The translations under genes were made by a program, and so were the position numbers. A stretch of DNA of 64,000 bases, taken from an uncultured Clostridia bacterium. Its GTDB lineage: Bacteria > Bacillota > Clostridia > Oscillospirales > Acutalibacteraceae. This document shows positions 8,734 through 16,773 of the stretch, in pieces; the first letter of the stretch is position 1, and each line of letters starts with the position of its first letter. Location: contig CAKNOA010000007.1 of the NCBI GenBank assembly GCA_930990065.1, forward strand, positions 1 to 64,000. The letters are read 5' to 3'. Below the pieces are notes generated by a model. It was given only the letters and a program-made list of their open reading frames with translations, was not told the origin of the DNA and did not search any database.

Positions 8734-10442
8734 AGATCACTCCCCCTTTCCCGCAGGCGGTGCAGGGCAATGAGCGTAACCTGTCCGGTGCCCTCCAGTT
8801 TTAACCGGCAGGTGTCGCACCGCCCGGGGATAAGGGGCAGCGTAAAGCGGCCGGTGTGGCGGGCCGTAAACGTCCCCTTTGGTTCCCACTCGCCGCCGTC
8901 CCGGCTCAGGGACAGCCGGCAAAAGGCGCCTTCTTCCATCAATAGCCGCACCTGCACCCGGCGGTACACCTTTTGCCCCGGCAAATCCATGCCAAGCCGC
9001 CCGGTGACAAAGCAAAAGGGGATATCTTCTTCCTTTTCGCCCCCCGGGCCTTCCAGCAGTAGGGACGACCCTTGTGCCGCCGTGCGAACAAGCGCCCCCT
9101 GCCGGGACAAAAACCACACTTCCCCCGCCATGCCGGCAAAATCCATCACGTCGCTGTCATCTTCCCGGTACCAGGTCCCGTTTGGCTCTTCGTACCGCAG
9201 GAAATGGGATTGGCCGTTTTCTTCCTGCCCCATTAACACATACACGCCCCGGCCGTAGCCGCCCCGGGCATTTTGCAGCTCCAAGGGAGATAGGGCGCTG
9301 TCAATCCGGGCCGGCTGCCCCCCGGCATAGGCATACACGCCCCCCGGGCCCTGGTAGTAAAGGGTTTCGCTGCCGTTTTGCAAACTTTTGGCGCACCCGT
9401 TTTTGACCCCCGGCCCGTGCACCGTCACCATCTGGAAATTCGACGGCAGCGTGCCATACAGCCGGTGCAGCACGTCCTCTTTAAAAAACACCACGCTGCT
9501 GCCATAGGCGATGCAGCCGGTAAACGCCCCCGGCGTGCCCACGGTTACCGTATAACTGTCGGTCGATAACCCCTCAAAACAGGAAAAGTTCGTCGGGTCA
9601 CCCAGGCGGCTGGCGTAAATTTCGTGTTTTTCACTGTTGCACCCCCACAGCCGGTTGGCGTATTCGCATATGTAGTCCATGTCGGGTAAGGTGCGGCTGA
9701 GTTTTACCCCAATAGGGAGCGTGAGCGTATTACTTAAAATCCCGGCAATCACCAGACTGTCTTTTTCCCTTTGCGCGATCACATGGGTACCGTTTAGCAC
9801 CCCGGCGTTTTCGAAGGTCACCCCGTCATACTGGGCAAAATTTTCCCCGATATTGGGGCTGCTTACTTTCAGGTTCGTGCTCTCGATCGTACTCCACAGC
9901 CCGGTCGCTGCACTGTAAATTTTCAGGCACGCCGTTTCGCCGCTAGTATCCAGCCACACCTGTCCGGCTTTGGGGTCGTCGGGGGCCGTGGGGGAAGAAA
10001 CATACTCATACGCTTCCCCGTCCCCCCGGCACAGGGTCACCACCGTTTCCCCGGTGGTAACGAAAGTTGCTTCCAGGGGCTCTACCGTCTGGTCCACGGT
10101 GGAAAACCGCAGTTTATCGGGAAAAATCAAAATCCACGCGCCCATATTCACAAAGGTTTTTTCGCTGTCGGACACCTGCCCCACGGATTTGCCGTTATAG
10201 TAGAGCGTATCCCCATCCACCCAGCACAGCCGGCTGTGAGCGGTCAGGCCCCGGGGATTTGTCAGGGTCAGCGCCGTTTGCCGCGGGGGACGGGTACAAA
10301 GCCCCGGGGACCGCTGCCCGCACCCGTTTTCCATCAGGGTAAACCCGTTTTCCGGGCAGGTGGCTTCATCGGGCTGCCAGCCGCGAAACACCGACACCGT
10401 TTCGCTCTGGTATTCGGGTACCGGCATATAGGGAAACATCAT
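8730..10442 (-). CDS. Podovirus tail nozzle/hub protein (beta-propeller type)
   Basis: 570 aa with repeated short beta segments (for example GDTLYYNGKSVGQ, ANRLWGCNSEKHEIYAS, GSETLYYQGPGGVYAY) consistent with a beta-propeller, as in the packaged-DNA-stabilising nozzle proteins of P22-like short tails. Family placement rests on fold-like pattern plus position, not a diagnostic motif. ATG 10442 is used because GGGAGGG precedes it and it overlaps the connector stop by 4 bp. Confidence 0.65.
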   Translation of the reverse strand: MMFPYMPVPEYQSETVSVFRGWQPDEATCPENGFTLMENGCGQRSPGLCTRPPRQTALTLTNPRGLTAHSRLCWVDGDTLYYNGKSVGQVSDSEKTFVNMGAWILIFPDKLRFSTVDQTVEPLEATFVTTGETVVTLCRGDGEAYEYVSSPTAPDDPKAGQVWLDTSGETACLKIYSAATGLWSTIESTNLKVSSPNIGENFAQYDGVTFENAGVLNGTHVIAQREKDSLVIAGILSNTLTLPIGVKLSRTLPDMDYICEYANRLWGCNSEKHEIYASRLGDPTNFSCFEGLSTDSYTVTVGTPGAFTGCIAYGSSVVFFKEDVLHRLYGTLPSNFQMVTVHGPGVKNGCAKSLQNGSETLYYQGPGGVYAYAGGQPARIDSALSPLELQNARGGYGRGVYVLMGQEENGQSHFLRYEEPNGTWYREDDSDVMDFAGMAGEVWFLSRQGALVRTAAQGSSLLLEGPGGEKEEDIPFCFVTGRLGMDLPGQKVYRRVQVRLLMEEGAFCRLSLSRDGGEWEPKGTFTARHTGRFTLPLIPGRCDTCRLKLEGTGQVTLIALHRLRERGSDL

Positions 10443-10813
10443 GGGCGATTCCCTCCCTGCACCCGGTTTTTCTGTTTGGGGGCAAAAACCGACTGTAAAT
10501 ACCCCGCCAGTCCCCGCCACGCTTCGTCAAACAGCATGGCGTCCATATTGTACCGCTCGATTTCCCCCATGGTAAAATCGTACCGCGCGCACAGCCCGTA
10601 TACATAGATTTCATCGTAAGGCGCCGGGGCCAGCAGTTCTTCCTCCCCTTCCGGGGTATAAAGGGGCATCTCTTTTTCCTCCCCGTCATACAGCGCATAG
10701 AGTTCTTTTAAAAGCCGGCCGTCGATTTGCGACAGCCACCGGGCCTTCTCCTCGGCCCCGATCCCGTTGGGCCGCCAGGCGTCCGCCAGGGCGACCGCTT
10801 CTTTTCCCAGCAT
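10439..10813 (-). CDS. Head-tail connector/adaptor protein
   Basis: 124-aa mostly helical acidic protein between capsid and nozzle genes, containing EIYVYGLCARYDFTMGEIERYNMDAMLFDEA. Size, helical content and position match the ring adaptors that sit under the portal. Good ribosome site (AAAAGGAGGG) before ATG 10813. It stops inside the start of the nozzle gene (ATGA overlap). Confidence 0.65.
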   Translation of the reverse strand: MLGKEAVALADAWRPNGIGAEEKARWLSQIDGRLLKELYALYDGEEKEMPLYTPEGEEELLAPAPYDEIYVYGLCARYDFTMGEIERYNMDAMLFDEAWRGLAGYLQSVFAPKQKNRVQGGNRP

Positions 10814-10846
10814 GGGTGTTTCCCTCCTTTTCGGTACGGATGAAGG

Positions 10847-10878
10847 GAAAGGGCCGCTTATAGGAAAGCGGCCCTTTC
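10847..10878 (-). terminator. Hairpin between capsid-side genes and connector
   Basis: Perfect 13-bp stem GAAAGGGCCGCTT/AAGCGGCCCTTTC with a 6-nt loop and no strong T run, lying in the only sizeable gap of the cassette. Likely an attenuator or mRNA processing/stabilising element that lowers tail-gene expression relative to capsid. Confidence 0.65.
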
Positions 10879-10898
10879 GTCTTTACGTTTGTGGCCGG

Positions 10899-11093
10899 TT
10901 ACCGCAGCGAATCCATGTACGCCATGGCGGCCGCTTCCTGCCGTTCGGCGTGCTCAATCACTTCGGCCACCCCCCTGGGTACCGCCACGGCCCGGCCCCG
11001 CTGGATCAGGTACCGCTGGCCGTTGAGGCACACCAGCAAATCGCTTTGGTCGGTGGGGTCGGTGGGCACTTTGATATTGACCATGTTACTCAT
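10899..11093 (-). CDS. Small phage protein downstream of capsid, unknown
   Basis: 64 aa (MSNMVNIKVPTDPTDQ...), soluble, ending in a helix. It follows the major capsid gene directly, a position used by decoration or head-completion proteins, but nothing in the sequence proves that. The AAGGAAGGGAG site before ATG 11093 is good. Confidence 0.65.
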   Translation of the reverse strand: MSNMVNIKVPTDPTDQSDLLVCLNGQRYLIQRGRAVAVPRGVAEVIEHAERQEAAAMAYMDSLR

Positions 11094-11114
11094 ATTTTGT
11101 GCTCCCTTCCTTTC

Positions 11115-12122
11115 TCAGTTTGCCTGTGCCGTTTCGGAATACCGGGGCGAGCACGATTCAATGCGCACCATGAATTCCTCGCTCAGCCGTTTAATGGCCG
11201 ACGTAGCTTTCCAGCCCACGCTGCTGCGCTGATTTAAGGGGTCTTCGCCGTACCCCAGGGGCTTTACAATGGTTTCCAGGCCCCCACCGGTCACCGCCGT
11301 TTTGGCGTAAGCGTGGGCGCCCAGTACCAGGGTGGAAAACACCGCCAGCCCTTCGGGGGTGGAATCATCGTTCCAGATCTTCGCTTCGCTGCTTTCCACA
11401 AAGCGCACCCCGCCCAGTTTGCCGATTTCGCCGTTATACAGCTTGTCGGGGTCGGCGTACTTGTGGGCGTCGATCCACTCTTCCTGGCGCATCAGGTCAT
11501 AGGCCACATACGGGTGGACAATGGCCACATAGTCCCCGTCGATGCGGTCGCACAAACTGGTTTTCAAAAACGCCGCCGCCCGGTAAATGAGGTCCGGGGT
11601 GAGCAGGCACGTTTTGTCGAGGTTCTTCCGGCTTTCCACCGGCGTTTCCACGCCTTCTGCCACTTTGGGGGCATACAGCACGTTGGTGCCGCCGTTTAGC
11701 ACTTCCCGTGCCACACTGTCGAGGGTCAGCCCCGCCTGGGCGCCCAACAGCCGGGTGGCCTGCACCACGGTGTTATCCAGCGCCGTCATATCCAGCATGT
11801 CGGACATCTGGATATAATCACCGTACTGCTGCACGGTGGCGGTGCTGGCCGTGACATTTAGGGTGTTGCCTTCCGGGGTGACGCCTTCCGTTAGGGGCGT
11901 CATGGCTTTATTTAGCCGCGAAAACTTGCGGAATTCGATCACCTTGCCCCGCCCCTGGGGGATAGGGTATTCGTCGCCAAACTGTTCGTGCACCAAATTC
12001 GGCTCCGCGTTATCCAGCAGGCACCCGTCATAAAAGGTTTTCATTTCCGCCGACAGGCCCTCGGTTCCTGTGGTCTGAAGGGGTGCGGCAAAAAGCTGCA
12101 ATGTTTCGTTATACTGCTTCAT
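11115..12122 (-). CDS. Major capsid protein, N4-gp56 family
   Basis: 335 aa. Features of the N4-gp56 family: N-terminal acidic region, EFRKFSRLNKAMTPLTEGVTPEG, QYGDYIQMSDMLD, and the segment YVAIVHPYVAYDLMRQEEWIDAHKY. These HK97-fold capsids occur in short-tailed phages. Placed right after scaffold and protease genes, as expected. Confidence 0.9.
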   Translation of the reverse strand: MKQYNETLQLFAAPLQTTGTEGLSAEMKTFYDGCLLDNAEPNLVHEQFGDEYPIPQGRGKVIEFRKFSRLNKAMTPLTEGVTPEGNTLNVTASTATVQQYGDYIQMSDMLDMTALDNTVVQATRLLGAQAGLTLDSVAREVLNGGTNVLYAPKVAEGVETPVESRKNLDKTCLLTPDLIYRAAAFLKTSLCDRIDGDYVAIVHPYVAYDLMRQEEWIDAHKYADPDKLYNGEIGKLGGVRFVESSEAKIWNDDSTPEGLAVFSTLVLGAHAYAKTAVTGGGLETIVKPLGYGEDPLNQRSSVGWKATSAIKRLSEEFMVRIESCSPRYSETAQAN

Positions 12123-12141
12123 CTTGTTTCCTTTCCGCCCG

Positions 12142-12738
12142 TTACAGGGCCACTTTTTCTCCTCGCTGCAGCCGTTTAATCAGCGACTGCCTCTCTTTGC
12201 GCGTCAGTTCCTCCGCGCTTTTTTTCACCGGGGCGCCGCCGGTGGGCGACAACCCGTTTTCCGCCGGGCGTTTGCCCCGCTGGCGGATCATCTCGGCGGC
12301 GCGGCTTTCGCCTTCCCGCGCTGCCCGGCGCATGGCGTCATACAAAATTTCGGGCAAGTGCACCGCTTCGTACGCCCGGCGCATACTCACCCCCGCCCGC
12401 ACCAGCCGGGCAAAGTCGGGGTCTTTTAGGGCTTCCTCAAGGGAAAAACCGGGGTAATCCCGCTGCACATTTTCCTGTTCCCGCAGCCAGTTTGCCACCG
12501 TCTGCCGCACCTTCTCGGCCTGCCGCTGGGCCTGCTGCCAGGCGGCGTTTTCCTCCCCCTCGTTTGCTCCCGGCATCTCGGGGTTTTGGGGCGTCCCCTG
12601 CGGCGCGCCTTCTTTTTCTTCCCCGTCCGGGGCGCTTTTTGGCGCGCTGTCCCGGGTACCCGCCCCCGCATCCTCTCCGGCTTCCATAGCCGCCGCGGGG
12701 GCTTCCTCTTCCCCGAATAGCGTGAATCGGTTTGTCAT
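12142..12738 (-). CDS. Capsid scaffolding protein
   Basis: 198 aa, highly charged; the N-terminal half is disordered and Glu/Ala/Pro-rich, the C-terminal half is helical and ends in a basic tail (TRKERQSLIKRLQRGEKVAL), as in scaffold proteins that bind capsid through a basic C-terminus. ATG 12738 has an AAGGAGAGACAGT site and overlaps the Prp-like stop by 4 bp; the longer upstream frame is not supported. Lies between protease and capsid. Confidence 0.8.
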   Translation of the reverse strand: MTNRFTLFGEEEAPAAAMEAGEDAGAGTRDSAPKSAPDGEEKEGAPQGTPQNPEMPGANEGEENAAWQQAQRQAEKVRQTVANWLREQENVQRDYPGFSLEEALKDPDFARLVRAGVSMRRAYEAVHLPEILYDAMRRAAREGESRAAEMIRQRGKRPAENGLSPTGGAPVKKSAEELTRKERQSLIKRLQRGEKVAL

Positions 12739-13085
12739 ACTGTCTCTCCTTTCTGCTCGTTTTCGGGCACAATGACGACGCACCCGGGGTATTCCTGATG
12801 AATAAGCATAAGCCCATCCTCCACAGCATGGAACAAATCCCCCGCCCCCCGTTCCTCCCCGTCCCGGGCGTAAAAGCGCAGATCCGCCTGCCCCGGGTTC
12901 ATCACCCGCGCCGCAATGGCCCCCCGCTTTTCCTTTTCCAGCCTTTCCCACCCCATGAGCAGGGTCCACAAAAGCGCCGATACCGCCGCACACACAATGT
13001 CACTCCCTGCGGGCCCATACCCTGCGTGGCCCGCCGCCCGGCAGGCGTAGCCGCTGCCCGCTTTGCGCAGTTCAATGCGTATCAC
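12735..13085 (-). CDS. Prp-family cysteine protease, probable prohead protease
   Basis: 116 aa with the Prp signature: His20 in AAGHAGYGPAGSDIVCAAVS and Cys32 in DIVCAAVS, the catalytic pair of the ribosomal-processing protease Prp that trims ribosomal protein L27 in Firmicutes. Here the gene is embedded between portal and scaffold, overlapping both (14 bp and 4 bp), which is where tailed phages keep their head-maturation protease. Likely cleaves scaffold and/or capsid during assembly (inference). Family call is firm. Confidence 0.85.
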   Translation of the reverse strand: MIRIELRKAGSGYACRAAGHAGYGPAGSDIVCAAVSALLWTLLMGWERLEKEKRGAIAARVMNPGQADLRFYARDGEERGAGDLFHAVEDGLMLIHQEYPGCVVIVPENEQKGETV

Positions 13086-14763
13086 TCAGCGTGCCCCCTT
13101 TTTGCAAAGCCATCAGCGCCTGGGCTTTTTTATACTGCATAAGCTGGGCGCTGATCTTCTTTTCCACCAGTTCTTTGCCTTCAAAATCCATCATCGACAG
13201 CGCACACAGCGCCTGGTCGCCGTTTTGCGGGTCGAAGAACCCGGCGGCATACAGCTCTTTTGCCTGTTCGTTCTGGGTTTCGGTGGCATAGGCCGACGCT
13301 TTCCGGCTGACCACCCGCAAATCGAACACCGGTTCCCGCCGGCGCATGTCCCACAAAAGGTCGGGCTGTTTGCCGGTTAAGCCCCGGTTATCGAACGCGA
13401 TAAACTCTTCCCTGCCGTTTTCGCCCAGCACCCGGAACCACCGCGGCTCAGTATAAAACTGGCGGATGAGCTCGATGAGGAAATACCCGATTTGGGTAAA
13501 CGAGCGGTAACTGGCGCGGATCATATCGCGGCTTAACTTACTGCCCGCTTCCTGCAACGCGGTAATGGCCGCGCCGCTGGTCACGCCCCCGGCGGTGGCC
13601 CCCTGGGAAAAGTCCCGGTTGCCGCTGGTCTCTTTCAGTTCGTCGATCTTCTGCACCAGCATGGTATATACCACGTTATCCAGCGGCGGTACTTCGATGG
13701 CGCGCAGGTTTTCGTCCCCCAGGGTGCCCGCCACGTGGACAAAATCCCGGTCCCAGTCGGCAAATTCCTCTTCGTTGACGGTACTGCCCGCCCGGATGAA
13801 AAACCGTTTGCGGCTGTATTGCAGCGCCTGCTGCAAGAGGATCTGGTTTAATCTGTCAATATACATCTGGCCGCTTTTCATCACGTCCACGTACCCGAAC
13901 CCGGCGGGGCTCTCTTCCATCAAAAACAGCCGGTCAAAAACAAACGGGTACTGCCCGTGCCGGTAAAACGGCCCCAGGGCTTCGTTTTCGCTGCTGTAGA
14001 GTACCGTTTCCCCGGCGAATTTACAGTAGTGCAGTTCTTCCTTTTCGTACCACGCCCCGTCGTCGCCTTCCGAGAGTACCGGCTTTTTATAGTACCAGTC
14101 GATCACCGGCACTTTCTCGCTGTCGGAAAAGCTCTCTTCCCGTACATACCTGGTTAGCGGCAGCCCGTCCCGGGGAGGCACGGCGGCGGCCTCGGGGTAC
14201 CGGTGAGAGAGCTCCTGCCGGTCCCACAGTTCCACCGTAAACACGTTGCGGCTTTGCTGCAAATCGGTGACCCCCGGTTCCCAGAAAATGCGCAATAGGT
14301 CGATTTCTTTTACCACCGCTTCCCCGGTGCCGCCTCCGGCGCCCGGGTCCCAGAATACGCCGTACACCGCCGTGCCGTTTTTGAGTTTATGCCACCAGCC
14401 GGTGCTGTACGTTTCTTCAAAGCCGCTGCGCTCTAAAAGCACCGGCAGGATCTTTGACAGCTGGTCGGCCGTTTGCCGGTCGCTTTCCTCCCGGGGCAGT
14501 ACCACCGGGCTGGGGAACTGGTCCATGGCGTCGGCGTGTTTATTCGAAAGGGAATTAAAAAGCCACGCGCTGCAAGGACGGGGGGCCGTGTCCCCTTCTT
14601 CTCTCGGGCCCCAGTGGCGCATCCGCCACCAGCGGTCGTTTTCCACCACCCGTTTTTCCAGCGTCTGTTTGCCCCGGCGGTATTCTTCCAAAATTTTGCG
14701 GGCTTTGCGCAGCTCTTTGGGGCCAATGGGCCGGTCGTTTTCCTTTTCTTCCCTACGTTTCAT
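13072..14763 (-). CDS. Portal protein (podovirus type)
   Basis: 563 aa. It directly follows the large terminase. The basic N-terminus (RPIGPKELRKARKILEEYRRG), WWHKLKNGTAVYGVFWDPG and the late helical region with GATAGGVTSGAAITALQEAG fit portal proteins of short-tailed phages. ATG 14763 is preceded by GGGAGGAAAGGA, leaving a 16-bp gap to the terminase stop; the upstream in-frame extension would overlap terminase without a better site. Confidence 0.85.
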   Translation of the reverse strand: MKRREEKENDRPIGPKELRKARKILEEYRRGKQTLEKRVVENDRWWRMRHWGPREEGDTAPRPCSAWLFNSLSNKHADAMDQFPSPVVLPREESDRQTADQLSKILPVLLERSGFEETYSTGWWHKLKNGTAVYGVFWDPGAGGGTGEAVVKEIDLLRIFWEPGVTDLQQSRNVFTVELWDRQELSHRYPEAAAVPPRDGLPLTRYVREESFSDSEKVPVIDWYYKKPVLSEGDDGAWYEKEELHYCKFAGETVLYSSENEALGPFYRHGQYPFVFDRLFLMEESPAGFGYVDVMKSGQMYIDRLNQILLQQALQYSRKRFFIRAGSTVNEEEFADWDRDFVHVAGTLGDENLRAIEVPPLDNVVYTMLVQKIDELKETSGNRDFSQGATAGGVTSGAAITALQEAGSKLSRDMIRASYRSFTQIGYFLIELIRQFYTEPRWFRVLGENGREEFIAFDNRGLTGKQPDLLWDMRRREPVFDLRVVSRKASAYATETQNEQAKELYAAGFFDPQNGDQALCALSMMDFEGKELVEKKISAQLMQYKKAQALMALQKGGTLSDTH

Positions 14764-14779
14764 CGGTTCCTTTCCTCCC

Positions 14780-16174
14780 TTATCCTCGTTTTTTCCGGCG
14801 GTAGCCCCACGGGGCCGGCGGCGCAATGGGGTTTTCCATGCACACGTACCGGATCATATCGTAAATGTGGTCTTCGCAGTCGGTATCCACGTCCTCCGGG
14901 TGCATGGTGTCGTACACCAGGGCCGGCAGGGTGCGGATGGTATGACGGCAGGTGGAAAAGATTTGCAGCATGCAGTCCCCTGCTTCGTCAAACCGCAGCC
15001 GGTAGTGCAGCTGCATTTTCCCCGGCAGGCGGGTGTTATCCCCCCGCGACCACAACACAAAGTGCGGCGCCCTTGCCATCATCACCGCGATGCTCTCGCC
15101 CCGGGATTCATCGAAAATACTGGGGTCGGCGACCCCTACAATGTCCCGCCCGCGCAGGATGGGGTTTTCTTCTTCCAGGCGGCGGATGCGCCGGGCAATT
15201 TCATCGGGGGCTAAACGTACCCCTTCGTTGGGGGTGCCGGTTACGCCGTAATACTCCCCAATCTGGTACAGCTTGCCGGTCTCATCGGCGGCAAACCACC
15301 CCACGGAAAAGGGCCGCGTATACCCAAAGTCGAACCCCCGGTACAGCACCCAATGGGGCGGGATGGGAAAGGGCTCGATCACATGGGTAAAGAGCCGGTC
15401 ATCGTAATGGGCGGGGTCGTCCACCCATTCGGTGAACACCTGGCCGGAAAAGCTGTCCCACTTACCATAGAGCAGCGCTTCCCGCTCCGCCCGGGGCAGC
15501 ATGGATAAAGACGCCAGATACTGCGGCTCGTTTTGCAGCAAAATTTGGTTATCAAATACCGTGCTGGGCACAAAACACCGGTGGCGCGTTAGTTCCAGCA
15601 CCTGCCCATTAGGGGCTGTCACCCGGGACGAAAACGCAATGCTGGTCATGGGCGGGGCCGGGTCGATAAACCGCTCTTTCACCCATGCATGGCCTACGCC
15701 CCCGGGGTTGGCGGTGGCGCGGATGTAGCACCTCGTGCCGGGGCCGCTGGGCCGGTTCCGGGAAAACAGGTAACTGTATTCCTCAAAGGTAAAGTGGGTC
15801 AATTCGTCAAACCCGATAAAATCGAACCGCCGCCCCTGGTACCGCACCCGGTCGTCCACGTGCTGCATGGTGCCAAATTCCACCTGGGCCCCACTGGGGA
15901 AGTCCCACACCCCTTCGCTCACCCGGAATTTCGCGCCCGGGTACGCGAGGGGATATAACGTGCGGCTGCGGTCGATCAGTTCCCGCAGCTGGGGCGACGT
16001 TTTGCGCAAAATCAGCGCCCGGTAATGGGGGATCGTCACCTGCCGCAGGGCTTCCATCAGTAAGTAATCGCTTTTGCCGCCCCCGGCCGCACCGCCATAC
16101 AGCACTTCGTACTCCCGGCGGCGCATACACGCTTTTTGCCTGGGTTGGGGCGCCCACAGGGTATGCCCGCTCAC
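14780..16174 (-). CDS. terL: Terminase large subunit
   Basis: 464-aa DNA-packaging ATPase/nuclease. Walker A is GGAAGGGKS (about residues 27-35), Walker B FDFIGFDE (about 118-125); the C-terminal RNase H-like nuclease has FDFGYTRPFSVGWF and VGVADPSIFDESRGES. Start overlaps the small-subunit stop by 4 bp. The frame is intact end to end. Confidence 0.93.
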   Translation of the reverse strand: MSGHTLWAPQPRQKACMRRREYEVLYGGAAGGGKSDYLLMEALRQVTIPHYRALILRKTSPQLRELIDRSRTLYPLAYPGAKFRVSEGVWDFPSGAQVEFGTMQHVDDRVRYQGRRFDFIGFDELTHFTFEEYSYLFSRNRPSGPGTRCYIRATANPGGVGHAWVKERFIDPAPPMTSIAFSSRVTAPNGQVLELTRHRCFVPSTVFDNQILLQNEPQYLASLSMLPRAEREALLYGKWDSFSGQVFTEWVDDPAHYDDRLFTHVIEPFPIPPHWVLYRGFDFGYTRPFSVGWFAADETGKLYQIGEYYGVTGTPNEGVRLAPDEIARRIRRLEEENPILRGRDIVGVADPSIFDESRGESIAVMMARAPHFVLWSRGDNTRLPGKMQLHYRLRFDEAGDCMLQIFSTCRHTIRTLPALVYDTMHPEDVDTDCEDHIYDMIRYVCMENPIAPPAPWGYRRKKRG

Positions 16175-16635
16175 TCTTCCCCGTCCTCCTCTTTCGAAAG
16201 GATCACGACGCCCCCCACCGCCGCTTCCTCCCGGGGCTGGTTTTTCAGGCGGTACGCTTCAATGCGTGCCTGCTGTTCTTCTTCGTCCAGCGCCACGCGG
16301 ATCATCTGGGTGCGGCGGATATCCTCCAGCGCGCCGGTCAGTTTTTTTACGTCATCCACCGACAGTTCCTCCCGCTGCAAGAGCGTACCAATCCGCCCCA
16401 CCGCCCGGTCTGCTACCGTTAGCAAATGCCGTTTGCGCCGCCGGGCGGCTTCTTCTTCCCGGTTCACCGGCCTTTCCTCCCCCCGGCGCAGGGCGTTCCA
16501 CCCCTCCTGGCGGCTGCGCTGCGCCACGGCGGAAAAGGGCAATTTCCATTCGTCGGCTATTTGCCGCAGGGTTTTGCCCCCCGATAGATAGGCAGCCTTT
16601 GCCTTGGGCCAGGGGCTTCCGGTCTGTTCGTTCGT
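16171..16635 (-). CDS. terS: Terminase small subunit, start codon reads ACG
   Basis: The open frame carries a helix-turn-helix (YLSGGKTLRQIADEWKLPFS) followed by helices typical of small terminases, which recognise phage DNA and start packaging. The natural start is at 16635-16633: AGGAGG lies 9 bp upstream and the product would begin with M-NEQTGSPWPKAKAAY, but that codon is ACG instead of ATG. The next conventional start in frame (TTG 16542) would delete the HTH. A stop at 16644-16642 rules out a longer start. So the gene is either point-mutated or uses a weak non-canonical start; 154 codons otherwise intact. Confidence 0.75.
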   Translation of the reverse strand, partial: TNEQTGSPWPKAKAAYLSGGKTLRQIADEWKLPFSAVAQRSRQEGWNALRRGEERPVNREEEAARRRKRHLLTVADRAVGRIGTLLQREELSVDDVKKLTGALEDIRRTQMIRVALDEEEQQARIEAYRLKNQPREEAAVGGVVILSKEEDGEE

Positions 16636-16691
16636 ATGGCCTCACCTCCTGATTTTCCAGACTATCGGGTTTTGCAAAATCGTACCACTGC

Positions 16692-16730
16692 AAAAAAAAA
16701 ACGAGCTGACCGGTTTTTCGGTCAGCTCGT
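16692..16730 (-). terminator. Terminator of the reductase-MerR-LysR operon
   Basis: Stem ACGAGCTGACC/GGTCAGCTCGT (16701-16711 with 16720-16730) followed on the minus strand by ten T. It separates the host operon from prophage region 1. Confidence 0.9.
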
Positions 16731-16773
16731 GAAAATCTGTTGGTAGTTGGCGGTTTTTTTCCGCCCCTCTTTT

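Larger units (their letters stand above)
4424..16650 (-). mobile_element. Prophage region 1: podovirus-type virion cassette
   Basis: Twelve co-oriented, mostly overlapping genes encode a complete short-tailed virion plus packaging motor: small and large terminase, portal, Prp-like protease, scaffold, N4-gp56 capsid, a 64-aa protein, connector, nozzle-like beta-propeller, coiled-coil tail protein, S74-tailed fibre and LysM ejection-like protein. No tape measure or tail tube is present. No integrase, repressor, replication, holin or endolysin gene is found, and host genes begin within about 125 bp on both sides. Either a decayed prophage or a domesticated particle; see findings. Confidence 0.85.

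Noticed and set aside
4411-16710. Inverted ACGAG plus poly-A/T tracts near both ends of prophage region 1
   Set aside because: Both belong to a promoter spacer and a terminator respectively and are low-complexity; not credible as insertion repeats.
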